Source: JABDIY01 sp963751955 (GTDB lineage Bacteria > Actinomycetota > Acidimicrobiia > Acidimicrobiales > SZUA-35). Taken from it: a stretch of 64,000 nucleotides of DNA. Positions 45,115 to 53,587 of the stretch are shown piece by piece. The notes below the pieces were generated by a model. It ran no database searches, was not told the DNA's origin, and was given only the letters and a program-made list of their open reading frames with translations. How positions within the stretch are numbered: the stretch's first letter is position 1; each line of letters opens with the position of its first letter. The DNA lies in the NCBI GenBank assembly GCA_963751955.1, contig CAVVWM010000003.1, forward strand, positions 124,001 through 188,000, in the 5' to 3' direction. The position numbers and the translations under genes are program-made.

Positions 45115-46489
45115 CAGCCAATCCTTTCTTTCCGACCCAGGAGCCCTTGAGGTCTGACGAGGAGAATCACAGCGAGTGTCAGCAGAGCCCCGATGTTTTT
45201 CGTGTCTGTCGGTATGACAAGGGTGGAGAGCTGAATGAACACGCCGACCACCAGGCAGCCCAGGAGCGCTCCGTACGCCGTGCCCAGGCCACCCAACGTG
45301 GTGCCGGCGAACATGAGCAGTAGGAGCCGGAAGCCCATCTCCCACCCGATCGACTCGGTGGTGCCGAAGAGCACCCCGCCAAGACCGGCAAGCCCACCGC
45401 CGGCGATCCACACGATACGGATCACACGTTGCACATCGATTCCCGATGATTCAGCGAGGTCGCGGTTGTCCGCAACGGCCCGCATAGCCTTGCCGATTCG
45501 AGTGCGCTGAAGCAGTATTCCCACCATGATCAGCATGAAGAGGCTGAAGAAGATGATGAAGATGTCCTTGGGCGGCAGGGAGAACGGGCCAAAGTCGATG
45601 CGCTTCTGAATGCGGTAATCGGAGTAGAACTGTGCTCGACCGCCAAGCCGGTAAAGAATCAAGTAACGAAACAGGATTGAAAAACCGATCGACACGACCA
45701 ACATCGAGATCAGGCTGGCGCCCCTTTTCGAAGGCGGGACCAGACCAACGCGTCGTACACTCCACCCGCGGCTGCCGCGACGACGGCTGCGATCGCTCCG
45801 GCCAAGAAGAGGCTTATCTTCCAATCGAGCCAACCGTTGAACAGGAATGCTGTAACCGCTCCAAGGCTCACAAACTCGCCATGGGAGAAGTTCACCAGAC
45901 CGGTTGTGCCGAACACCAGCGAAAGCCCGATGGCACACATACCGATGATCAGGCCGAGTTTGATCCCGTCAACCAACAACTGAATGATCTTGTTGTCACC
46001 GGGCGCTACATCGTCGGCGCCTGTCGCCCCGTCGTTTGTTGTGCCGTCGTCACCGGTTGATGAAGACTGCACGGGGTCACCGAGTGGGAACAACAGGTTT
46101 CGATTGCGGCCCTCGTTGAGGCGAAACGAGAGACTGATCTTGTCAATGTCTCTGAGTTCTACCCCATCAGGCAACGTGCCGACGTCGAGAGTCGCCACGT
46201 AATCGCCACCACCGGGCAGAACCACACTCCAGGTCCCGTCCGATCCGGTTACACCGATTACCGAGAAGGAACCGTCGGCCGATTCGACCAGAATTTCCAC
46301 TCCTTCGATCAGGACATCTTCGTTCCCGGATCGTTCCCGGACGGTTCCGCCTGCAGTGGTCTCTTGCTGAGCGCCAGCGGGCGTTCCGAACCCCGCAACC
46401 AAGGTGAAGCACGCGACCGTGAATGCCAGCAGCACCACGACGGGCCTACGCAGCAACGAACCAAACGCCGTCACCACTGAACATCCCAT
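45114..46489 (-). CDS. livH: branched-chain amino-acid ABC transporter, permease LivH with N-terminal extracytoplasmic domain; -1 frameshift
   Basis: About 458 residues, far longer than a normal LivH. A signal peptide (RRPVVVLLAFTVACFTLVAG, ending PAGAQQ) is followed by a beta-rich domain at about 45-135 (SGNEDVLIEGVEILVES; TGSDGTWSVVLPGGGDYVATLD) like carboxypeptidase-regulatory or CNA-B folds. A Gly/Asp/Thr linker and then the LivH permease follow (FGTTGLVNFSHGEFVSLGA). The permease is cut after WSRLRKGAPA. Adding one A to the minus-strand run at 45721-45728 gives WSRLRKRGASLISMLVVSIGF and restores the frame to the end. ATG 46489 or GTG 46477 can start it. The extra domain is the unusual part. 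Confidence 0.83.
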
Positions 46490-46541
46490 CTCCGACTGTG
46501 AACACGCAAGTAGCTTTTCTCCCCAAATGACGAACGTGCCG

Positions 46542-46547
46542 AGTGTA
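46542..46547 (-). promoter_or_regulatory. possible promoter for livH-livF
   Basis: On the minus strand, TACACT lies 52 bases before the livH ATG, with GTCAAA about 14-17 bases further upstream. This could give livHMGF its own promoter in addition to read-through from livK past the hairpin at 46613-46639. Confidence 0.4.
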
Positions 46548-46612
46548 ACGGATGACACACTTTGACTTGCGTTCCACTGACACCTGGAACGGGAAAGACC
46601 TCAGAAAGCACA

Positions 46613-46639
46613 TTGGCCCGGGCGCAGGGCCCGGACCAA
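46613..46639 (-). terminator. hairpin between livK and livH
   Basis: TTGGCCCGGGC / GCCCGGACCAA on the plus strand, an 11-bp stem with one G-T pair and a five-base loop. On the minus strand it lies 44 bases after the livK stop. A hairpin here would reduce read-through, so the binding protein gene is made in excess of the membrane parts, as in many ABC operons. The downstream sequence is only mildly T-rich. Confidence 0.65.
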
Positions 46640-46682
46640 TATGGGTTTCATTCAGATTGACCCGAGACGGATCAGAACCTGG

Positions 46683-47921
46683 CTACCCGTCGATCCTGCC
46701 CTCGATCGAATCGACGACCGTGATGGTGCCAGTGTCATCAAACTCGAGGATCAGAATCGACGCCTGAGTGGGTTCACCGGCGGGACCGAACTCGAGAGGA
46801 CCCGAGACGCCGTCGTAGTCGATGTCGACGTCGTCCTCGAGCAGCGCCTTACAGTCGGCGAACGACGTACACTTCTCGCCGCCCTTGGTGAGCTCGATCA
46901 GCTCAGGCGCAATCACCGTGGCATCGTCGCTGTTGGCAGCGATGGCCCCCAATGCAACCAGCACCATGGCATCGTAGGTCTCAGCCGAATAGGAGTAGTC
47001 CACGAGTTCGGGGTCGATCGCATCCATCTTGGCTTTGAAGTCGGCGAGCGTTCCAGCAACGTCGACGCCCGGGAGCGTGCCGCGCATGCCGGCGACCACA
47101 CTGGGATCTCCAAAGCTCTGGGCCAAGGCGTTACCCATGTTGCCATCGGTTCCGTACACCATCTTGTCGGCCGGACCAACGCCAGCTTCGATCATGCCGG
47201 TGAGGATCTTGGATGTCTCGTCGAAGCCGATGACCACGATGGCATCAGGATCAGCCGAAACAACTTCGGCGATTTCGGCGTCGAAGTTCTCGGCCTTGGG
47301 GTCATACACAACCTCATAGACCACAGAACCACCGGCGTTTTCATATGGACCCTTCGCTGCATCGAGCAAGCCGGTGCCGTAGGAGTCGTTGAGCACGAGG
47401 AATGCTGCGGTCTCAGCACCGTCCTGAAGGATCAGATCGGCGAGTGCGGCACCCTGCACGACATCGGAGGGAGCGGTACGGAAGTACAACCCGGCGTCGT
47501 CGTAGGTTGTGAACGCCGGCGAGGTGTTTGCCGGCGAGAAATGGATGACGCCGGCCTGGGTGATCTTGTCGATCACCGTGAGGGAAACGCCCGACGAAGC
47601 GGCGCCGATGAAGGCATCGACATCTTCACCGAGAAGGCGGTCCACGGTCTGGTTTGCAACGTCACCATTGTCGCCGGAATCACCTGGCAACCAGACGACG
47701 TCTTTGCCCAGGACACCGCCAGCAGCGTTGATGTCTTGAACGGCCAGCTCTGCACCAGCGAATTCGGGCGGGCCGAGGAAGGCAAGGTTGCCGGTCTCTG
47801 GCAAGATGCCACCAAATTTGAGTTGGCCATCTCCTGAGCCTGCGACGTCGCTGCCACATGCGGCTGCAACCATCGAAAGACCAAGAGTTGCGGCAAGCAG
47901 TCTCTTTGACGTTTTCTTCAT
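46683..47921 (-). CDS. livK: branched-chain amino-acid ABC transporter, substrate-binding lipoprotein LivK/LivJ type
   Basis: Extracytoplasmic solute-binding protein, 412 residues, Peripla_BP_6 type. The signal is MKKTSKRLLAATLGLSM with lipobox VAAAC at about residues 19-23, so it is a lipoprotein. The mature part begins FGGILPETGNLAFLGPPEFAGAELAVQDINAAGGVLG (quoted in part: AELAVQDINAAGGVLG) and has IGAASSGVSLTVIDKI and FRTAPSDVVQGAALADL. ATG 47921 has GAGAGG seven bases upstream, one of the better Shine-Dalgarno sequences here. The ligand may be any hydrophobic or other amino acid. It heads the operon. Confidence 0.93.
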   Translation of the reverse strand: MKKTSKRLLAATLGLSMVAAACGSDVAGSGDGQLKFGGILPETGNLAFLGPPEFAGAELAVQDINAAGGVLGKDVVWLPGDSGDNGDVANQTVDRLLGEDVDAFIGAASSGVSLTVIDKITQAGVIHFSPANTSPAFTTYDDAGLYFRTAPSDVVQGAALADLILQDGAETAAFLVLNDSYGTGLLDAAKGPYENAGGSVVYEVVYDPKAENFDAEIAEVVSADPDAIVVIGFDETSKILTGMIEAGVGPADKMVYGTDGNMGNALAQSFGDPSVVAGMRGTLPGVDVAGTLADFKAKMDAIDPELVDYSYSAETYDAMVLVALGAIAANSDDATVIAPELIELTKGGEKCTSFADCKALLEDDVDIDYDGVSGPLEFGPAGEPTQASILILEFDDTGTITVVDSIEGRIDG

Positions 47922-48089
47922 AAAGGATCCTCTCGCTTTCGTGGTCCGCTTTGGACCACTGCCGTCCAGCACTCTGGGCCAGACCGACCAAATAAGCATA
48001 GAACTTCCATTGCTTTAGGCGGTTTCTACGTCAAACATTCGTCATGAGGGCGATTTCCGGATTCGGTAGGCGCCCGCTGGCAAATGAAA

Positions 48090-48117
48090 TTGGCCGGGCC
48101 CCGAAGGACCCGGCCAA
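48090..48117 (-). terminator. strong hairpin with cUUCGg-type loop in the livK leader
   Basis: On the minus strand the sequence TTGGCCGGG-T-CC, loop TTCG, GG-GC, CCCGGCCAA forms a 9-bp stem, one mismatch and two more pairs around a TTCG tetraloop. It is followed by TTTCATTT, like an intrinsic terminator. It lies 170 bases upstream of the livK start, so it could end a short upstream RNA or attenuate the liv operon. No known riboswitch class was recognised upstream of it. Confidence 0.6.
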
Positions 48118-48228
48118 GCGAACAGTCATCGGCTAAGGGGAGAGAAACCGATTCGTGTTCTTGCACTCCGCCCATTTGCCTCAAGGGCGCATTGGCGTCT
48201 TGATCTATCGGAGCGAAGGTGACCATGT

Positions 48229-48265
48229 TGAGTAGCTGGTCGTTGTTTCAACGACCAGCTACTCA
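48229..48265. repeat. perfect 17-bp inverted repeat with three-base loop
   Basis: TGAGTAGCTGGTCGTTG, TTT, CAACGACCAGCTACTCA: every position of the two 17-base arms pairs. No U-run follows on either strand. It lies 53 bases upstream of the TetR ATG and 308 bases upstream of livK, so it could be a terminator, an operator or a processing signal. The near-zero loop argues for a cruciform or RNA hairpin more than a protein operator. Confidence 0.8.
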
Positions 48266-48317
48266 GACTCGGCTTCGATCCAACACCGTCGGAGCTGAGA
48301 TTCTCTACACTCTGACG

Positions 48318-48890
48318 ATGGCGAGGCCCGTCAAGTACTCCGACAGTCGCATCCTCGACGCAACGGCATCAGTCGTTGCCAACGCAGGGCTGGACGGCGC
48401 CTCCGTTGCCAAGGTCGCCAAAAGCCTCGGAGCCCCCAGCGGTTCGGTCTACCACCGCTTTCCAAGCCGCAAGCATCTACTCGGGGCCTTATGGGTCCGG
48501 ACGCTGAAGAGTTTTTACGATGCGTTGCAGGATGCGACCGATGACCCGACAGCGGACGATCTGGCACATCGATGCGTTACAAGTCTGTTCGGCTGGATCG
48601 AAAACGACCCGATCGGGTCAACTCTGCTGCTGAAATTCCGTACTGAAGATCTCATCGACAACGACTGGCCCACAGAGGTGCGGGTAGAGGTAGCCGAGCA
48701 GAATCAACGGTTGGCAGATATCACCAACCGGGTGGCAGAGGCCAGAGGAATCAATCCACTCGATGCGATCCTTGCGCTGGTCGACCTTCCCGCCGCGGCT
48801 GCCCGACGTGCCCAAGTGTTTGGAAATGACGTGGTCACCGAAGCCATCCAGACCCGAACCACAGCAATCATCAGCCCGCTTCTGACCTGA
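48318..48890 (+). CDS. TetR/AcrR family transcriptional regulator
   Basis: A 190-residue repressor-like protein. The N-terminal helix-turn-helix is KYSDSRILDATASVVANAGLDGASVAKVAKSLGAPSGSVYHRFPSRKHL, here seen as SVAKVAKSLGAPSGSVYHRF. The ligand domain starts near residue 60. ATG 48318 is six bases after TACACT. It is divergent from the liv operon, separated by a hairpin-rich region, and convergent on the sufD side. The regulated genes are unknown; the liv operon is one candidate by position. Confidence 0.85.
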   Translation: MARPVKYSDSRILDATASVVANAGLDGASVAKVAKSLGAPSGSVYHRFPSRKHLLGALWVRTLKSFYDALQDATDDPTADDLAHRCVTSLFGWIENDPIGSTLLLKFRTEDLIDNDWPTEVRVEVAEQNQRLADITNRVAEARGINPLDAILALVDLPAAAARRAQVFGNDVVTEAIQTRTTAIISPLLT

Positions 48891-48932
48891 GCACCAGCTG
48901 GAATCGAGCCTCACGCTCGGTCGATGGGATGA

Positions 48933-49043
48933 ATCGTCTCCGATTCTGATCACGGCAAGACGGTGACCGTCGGCGTCGGCCAGCACCGCCGAGTCCACCT
49001 CGAGATCGTCGAATGGCATCAGTGTGATTACTACGAAGCTCAT
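48933..49043 (-). pseudogene. possible truncated Rieske-type ferredoxin of the SUF cluster
   Basis: The minus-strand ATG at 49043 overlaps the sufD stop (ATGA). The first 37 residues, MSFVVITLMPFDDLEVDSAV then DADGHRLAVIRIGDD, look like the start of the ferredoxins that follow sufD in actinobacterial SUF operons. The Cys-His motifs expected next are absent. The frame becomes unrelated and continues antisense to the TetR gene. Either the gene is truncated by a rearrangement near 48930, or it is a short protein ending at 48871 after a frame change. I favour truncation, with modest confidence. Confidence 0.4.
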
Positions 49044-50284
49044 TTGACCGCCAGTCGTTCATCTAGCTTGTCCGAGATCAATGACCGCGCAATCTCGGCG
49101 GCCACCGGAACCTGCACTCGACGCAGGGCCTCCTCGAAGAAGCCAGCCACGATCAGACGATCTGCAACTACGGGGGGCACCCCTCTGGAGTGGAGGTAGA
49201 AACGTTGATCTGGATCTACCGGGCTGACGGTGCTGGCGTGACTGCAGCGAACGTCGTTGTTCTCGATCTCGAGATTCGGAACGCTCCACGCCCATGCGTC
49301 CTCGCCGAGCTTGATGTTGCGGTTGGTCTGGAACACATTGCTGCCAGCACCCTCAGGGTGAATGTGAATCATGCCCGTATGCACCGATCCTGCCTGATCG
49401 TCGACGGTTCCCTTGAACAGCAGATCACTGAGGGTGTTCGGGGCAATGTGCTGCTGAAAGGTTCGATAGTCGAGGATCTGGTCGCCGTCACCGAAGTAGG
49501 CACCGACGAGTTCTCCTTTGGCACCCCGACCGATCAGATCCGAATCGGTGCGGAGCCGGGCGTATTTCCCGCCGAAGGAAAGCAGCGCACTCGACAGGGT
49601 CGCGTGCTCTTCCACACTGCTCCTCATTCGGCCCAGCTGCCATGTGTCGTGACTCAGATCCTGCACCACAGCGTGATTGATCCGGGCATGCGGTTCGGCA
49701 TGGAATTGGGTCATCGGGACGACCAAACCGTCCCCGTCGGAACTCTGGTACTCGAAAACCGAGACAGAGGAACCGGCGCCGGCGTGAACCTTGACCGAGG
49801 TGAAGCCCGCAGCCCCAGCTGTCAGGTGACTCCGAATCACTATCGGATCGGTGACGATCACTTCGGCGGGCACCTTGACCACAACTCCATCAGGTGAGAA
49901 TGCAGCATGAAGATAGTCGAAGAGATTCGGACCCTCGGCCGGCTCGGCCAGCCTGACGGGGGCGTTTTGGACCGACACTCCCTTCGCCGCCCACCCATCG
50001 GCGACAACGACGGAGGTGACGAAACCGTCGACCAGATGCACTGTGGCCGCCGGTTCGACAAAGGTCAGCGCCTCGGCCAGATGAGCCGGAGAGTCCAAGG
50101 CCGCTGATGGCTGAGATGTGACAACCCGCAGTGAATCCAAATCAAGGTCGGCGACCGGGGAGTAGCGCCACACCTCGGCGGCGTTATTGGGTAACCCGAC
50201 TGAAGCGGCGAGCCCAGCAGCAGCTCTGCGCATCTCGCTGTTGCCGAGTTCAGCGGCCCGGTCGGGGCTGAAGGGAGATGTCAC
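49040..50284 (-). CDS. sufD: Fe-S cluster assembly protein SufD
   Basis: SUF scaffold subunit, 414 residues, SufBD family. Seen: AEVWRYSPVADLDLDSL, then PVRLAEPAEGPNLFDYLHAAF. The beta-helix core has MIHIHPEGAGSNVFQTNRNI-type repeats and LEIENNDVRCSHASTVSPVDPDQ, with the conserved Cys and His used in cluster assembly. GTG 50284 has TAAATT six bases upstream on the minus strand, so it likely has its own leaderless promoter. Normally sufB sits directly upstream; here sufB is about 9.8 kb away on the same strand, and no sufC is downstream. Confidence 0.9.
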   Translation of the reverse strand: MTSPFSPDRAAELGNSEMRRAAAGLAASVGLPNNAAEVWRYSPVADLDLDSLRVVTSQPSAALDSPAHLAEALTFVEPAATVHLVDGFVTSVVVADGWAAKGVSVQNAPVRLAEPAEGPNLFDYLHAAFSPDGVVVKVPAEVIVTDPIVIRSHLTAGAAGFTSVKVHAGAGSSVSVFEYQSSDGDGLVVPMTQFHAEPHARINHAVVQDLSHDTWQLGRMRSSVEEHATLSSALLSFGGKYARLRTDSDLIGRGAKGELVGAYFGDGDQILDYRTFQQHIAPNTLSDLLFKGTVDDQAGSVHTGMIHIHPEGAGSNVFQTNRNIKLGEDAWAWSVPNLEIENNDVRCSHASTVSPVDPDQRFYLHSRGVPPVVADRLIVAGFFEEALRRVQVPVAAEIARSLISDKLDERLAVK

Positions 50285-50372
50285 CTCTCAAATTTACCGT
50301 TGGAGGACACTTCTCTGGATGGTTGGGTGAGTCCCGTTTGGGCGAGCTACCGAAGGGTTGTACAGCACGACG

Positions 50373-50423
50373 GTTGAGCTAGATCAACAGGGCGAGCCCC
50401 GATTGAACGATCGTTCAATCGGG
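50373..50423. promoter_or_regulatory. two operator-like dyads, including a perfect 26-bp palindrome
   Basis: Positions 50398-50423 read CCCGATTGAACGA/TCGTTCAATCGGG, symmetric at all 26 positions. The core TGAACGATCGTTCA is a typical TetR-type operator pattern. A second dyad, GTTGA-six bases-TCAAC, is at 50373-50388. They lie about 115 bases upstream of sufD (minus) and upstream of a short plus-strand frame that starts at ATG 50439 with a TetR-like leader. No intact TetR gene is adjacent. Confidence 0.6.
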
Positions 50424-50537
50424 ACTACGTTGACTCTGATGAGTTCGACCCGAGTGTCTGATCGCCCTGCAGGGCGGGTTCCATCGAGTGTTCGGCGTGT
50501 GCCCATCGAGAGGGCCGACGTAGTGCGCCAACCGTGG

Positions 50538-51482
50538 CTAGGTGTGGGTGTCGGAGAAGAACCGTTGGATTCGGTCGAGGGTGAAATGCGGACGCTCCAA
50601 GTGTACGAAGTGACCGCATTCGGGTGCCACATGCACAACCGCCTGGGGGTATGCGCCGAGGACCTCGTCATGGTCCTCGGCCTCGATCAGCGGGTCCTGG
50701 TCGCCGACGATGATTTCGATCGGATGTTCAGTGTGCGGGTCAAGCGCCCAATCCGGCAACAACTCGGCCAGCTTCAGGAAGTCGATGCCGTCTGTGGTGC
50801 GAGACGCGATTATCGCTCGGCTGATCACTTGGTCATCAAGAGCGCCGGGGTCGACCATGAAGCCGCGCAATGCCGTGCGGACAACCGCCATCTCTGCGCC
50901 TCGCAGCAATCCAGGCAACCGTGGTCGACCCAGCGACGAGATGCGTGCCAACCCCTTCAGAGCGAGCAGCGCACGACCCGCACGATCGAGCGTGGCGCCG
51001 GTCTGTATCCGACCGACCGTGCCGGGCAGGGGCGAATTCAAAAGTACGGCACTGGTGACCACCTCGGGGTGGGTTCTCAGGACCAGGCCGGTAAGCACAC
51101 CTCCCATGGAGTGGCCGACGATACGCCACGGTGGCGGTGCCAGCTCGGACAGCCAGTCCACCAGCTGACCGACAGTCTCCTTGCGGTGCTCCAGCGGTGC
51201 CAGCAGGCTCGGCGACATCGTCGGCGCAAAGACCGGACCCAACTCGGCCAACGATGGCATCAGCGGAGCGTAGATGGCGCCGTTGTTGCCGACGCCGTGA
51301 AGCAACATCAGTGGCGTAGACCCCGACGGTGGACGCACGATCGAGTCGGGCACCGTGAAGACGCGCGAGCCATCGACCGGATGCCACTCTCGAACAGTCT
51401 CGTCGGCCCATGTGGCACGAACCACTGCTCCGTACTCTGCCACCGGCGCGCCGTTTACAACAGAACCCTTCACGAAGGACAC
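50538..51482 (-). CDS. alpha/beta hydrolase
   Basis: Serine hydrolase of about 314 residues. The oxyanion region is LMLLHGVGNNGAIYAPLMPSL. The nucleophile elbow is IVGHSMGGVLTGL (G-x-S-x-G). The acid residue is in IIVGDQDPLIE and the catalytic His in VAPECGHFVHLERP, so the triad is complete. Substrate unknown. GTG 51482 is chosen; ATG 51550-51599 in the same frame would overlap the divergent Rieske gene. It is divergent from the Rieske oxygenase set and could belong to the same catabolic unit. Confidence 0.84.
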   Translation of the reverse strand: MSFVKGSVVNGAPVAEYGAVVRATWADETVREWHPVDGSRVFTVPDSIVRPPSGSTPLMLLHGVGNNGAIYAPLMPSLAELGPVFAPTMSPSLLAPLEHRKETVGQLVDWLSELAPPPWRIVGHSMGGVLTGLVLRTHPEVVTSAVLLNSPLPGTVGRIQTGATLDRAGRALLALKGLARISSLGRPRLPGLLRGAEMAVVRTALRGFMVDPGALDDQVISRAIIASRTTDGIDFLKLAELLPDWALDPHTEHPIEIIVGDQDPLIEAEDHDEVLGAYPQAVVHVAPECGHFVHLERPHFTLDRIQRFFSDTHT

Positions 51483-51549
51483 AATACCGATGGGTAACTT
51501 GGCGGACCAGAGTCGTTCGGCCCTTTCTGAATCTCCGACGACCGAACCC

Positions 51550-52718
51550 ATGAGTGGCGCCGCCGGCACCATCGCAGATGATTCCGAGGTCGACATCACT
51601 GTTGGCTATCGAAGCAATCCTGCGGCCTCAATGTCCCTTCACGCCGACGCCTACACGACCTATCGATGGTTCGAGCTCGAGCAGAACGCGGTATTCAAAC
51701 GCACATGGCAATGGCTATGCCATCTGGAGAAGCTGCGAGAGCCAGGCAACTACGTGACCGCCAACGTAGCCGCAACACCGATCGTGGCTGTCCGAGACGC
51801 TGGCGGTGAACTGCGGGCCTTCTACAACGTCTGCAAGCACCGCGCCCATCATCTTCTCGAAGGCAGCGGTACGGCCAGGGCTATCGTCTGCCCGTACCAC
51901 GGGTGGACCTACGATCTACGCGGCCAACTCGTTGCTGCCCGAAAGACCAACCATCTGGTCGATTTCAGTCCGGGAGACATCTGTCTCGATCAGGTGCAGA
52001 TCGAAGAGTTCGGCGGGTTCGTTTACGTGAATCTCGATCCATCGGCTACCTCGCTCGCCGACCAGGCCGGAGACTTGACGGCTGAGATCGCGCGATGGGC
52101 CCCCGACGTGGCGGCGCTCACCTTCGCCCATCGACTCACGTACGACATCAACTCGAACTGGAAGAACGTCATCGACAACTTCCTCGAGTGCTACCACTGC
52201 CATGTCGCCCACAAAGACTTCGTGTCGCTGGTCGACATGGACACTTACAAGGTCACGACCCACGGCATCTACTCCAGCCACATGGCCGAGGCAGGCAAGA
52301 CCGCAAACACCGCCTACGACGTATCGTCGGCCACGGTCACCGACCATGCGGTGTGGTGGCTGTGGCCCAACACCTGCCTGATGCGGTATCCGGGCCGCGG
52401 CAACTTCATCGTGCTCCACATCATTCCGGTCGGACCCGACCGAACGCTCGAGACCTACGACTTCTTCCTCGAGACACCCGAACCCAACGAGGCCGAGCTC
52501 GAGTCGATCCGTTATCTCGACGAGGTGCTCCAGGTGGAAGACATCGCGCTGGTCGAGAGCGTCCAGCGTGGCATGCGACCCCGGCGTTCAACCAGGGCCG
52601 TATCGTCCACGATCCGTCGGGCTCGGGCCTCTCCGAACACGCGCTCCATCACTTCCACGGTCTCGTCCTCGATTCCTACCGTCGGGCCGATCCCGCAAGT
52701 CCAGGAGAACCGCAATGA
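51550..52718 (+). CDS. Rieske non-heme iron oxygenase alpha subunit, quaternary-amine (GbcA/CntA-like) type; -1 frameshift
   Basis: Ring-hydroxylating-type oxygenase of about 390 residues. The Rieske [2Fe-2S] ligands are C-x-H in VCKHRAHHL and C-x2-H in VCPYHGWTYDL. The mononuclear iron His pair is in DNFLECYHCHVAHKDF. FKRTWQWLCHLEKL and the short C terminus resemble glycine-betaine or carnitine monooxygenases. A missing G at 52574-52576 breaks the frame after VQRGM; adding it gives ATPAFNQGRIVHD to the stop at 52718. Start is uncertain (ATG 51490 also possible). The stop overlaps the SDR start (ATGA). The carnitine gene pair at 11.6-13.5 kb suggests a related pathway. Confidence 0.78.
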
Positions 52719-53489
52719 CCGGAATGCTCGAAGGGCGCGTCGCACTGGTCACCGGAGGCCGCGGGGGTACCGGCCGAGCGGTGTGCGACCGCTTCTAGGC
52801 CGAAGGGGCACACGTCTATGCCGCCGACCTAACACCCCGAGCCAGCCTGGCCGAGGACGCCCACGAACTGGGGACTTCTATGTCCGCATGGACGTCACCA
52901 GACGAGGTCGAAATCAAAGCTGCGATCGCCATGATCGAAGCTGCGCACGGCCGCCTCGACGTTCTGGTGAACGCCGCCGGTATCGAGATCGAGACAGACG
53001 ATCGAGGACACCTCGCTCGATCAGTGGAATCGCATCATGGCCATCAACGTCACCGGCACTTTCCTGACCTCGAAGTACGCGCTGCCCTTGCTGCGAGCCT
53101 CGACCCACGCATCGATCATCAACTTCGGCTCCTACGACGGGTACATCGCCGATCCCAACCTGGCTGCGTACTGCGCATCCAAGGGCGCAGTGCACGCTCT
53201 CACCAAGGCGATGGCATGTGACCACGGAAAGGAAGGGATCAGGGTGAATGCCATATGCCCGGGTTACATCGACACACCGATGCTCGATCAGTTCTACCCC
53301 CCCGGGGTAGACCCCGCCGACGGACGCATAGAAGCTGAGGCGGTCCATCCACTTCGAACTATCGGCACACCGACCGACATGGCAAACCTCGTCAACTGGC
53401 TGGCATCTGACGAAGCTCGGTACGCCACCGGCCAGCTCTGGGTGCTCGACGGCGGCATCTCGGCTCAAGTACAACAAATGAGGTTCTGA
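52715..53489 (+). pseudogene. decayed short-chain dehydrogenase/reductase
   Basis: Begins in the Rieske stop (ATGA). LEGRVALVTGGRGGTGRAVC is the NAD-binding start, but an in-frame TAG (52796-52798) follows where CAG would give RFQAEGAHVYAADL. The frame then changes near 52877 (to read FYVRMDV), near 52906 (back to DEVEIKAAIAMIEAAHGRLDVL) and near 53003 (to TIEDTSLDQWNRIMAIN). The last 150 residues are in one frame: SDR catalytic YxxxK as YCASKGAVHAL, and PGYIDTPM. With one nonsense and three frame changes in 775 bases it is unlikely to be functional as given. The reading assumes simple base errors. Confidence 0.78.
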
Positions 53490-53587
53490 CCGTGGCCAAA
53501 GCAGTCATCGTCACATGCCGCGCCGACTGGCAGCATTCCCATGCCCACGACGTCACCCCACCTGCCGATCAACCCAGACCAGATTGC

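Larger units (their letters stand above)
47922..48317. other. 396-base divergent intergenic region between livK and a TetR gene
   Basis: Holds the livK leader (minus) and the TetR promoter (plus). A cUUCGg-capped hairpin (48090-48117) and a perfect 17-bp inverted repeat (48229-48265) are listed separately. A minus-strand frame at 48026-48226 is open but looks non-coding. The TetR promoter TACACT lies at 48306-48311, six bases before its ATG. Confidence 0.6.

Noticed and set aside
48618..49043. Intact 141-residue protein starting at the sufD stop
   Set aside because: Only the first 37 residues look coding; the rest is antisense to the TetR gene, so I annotated a truncated remnant only.
50358..51497. 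Plus-strand frame of 379 codons opposite the alpha/beta hydrolase
   Set aside because: It is the antisense of a complete catalytic triad protein; only its first 30 codons, next to the palindrome, might be a remnant of a TetR gene.
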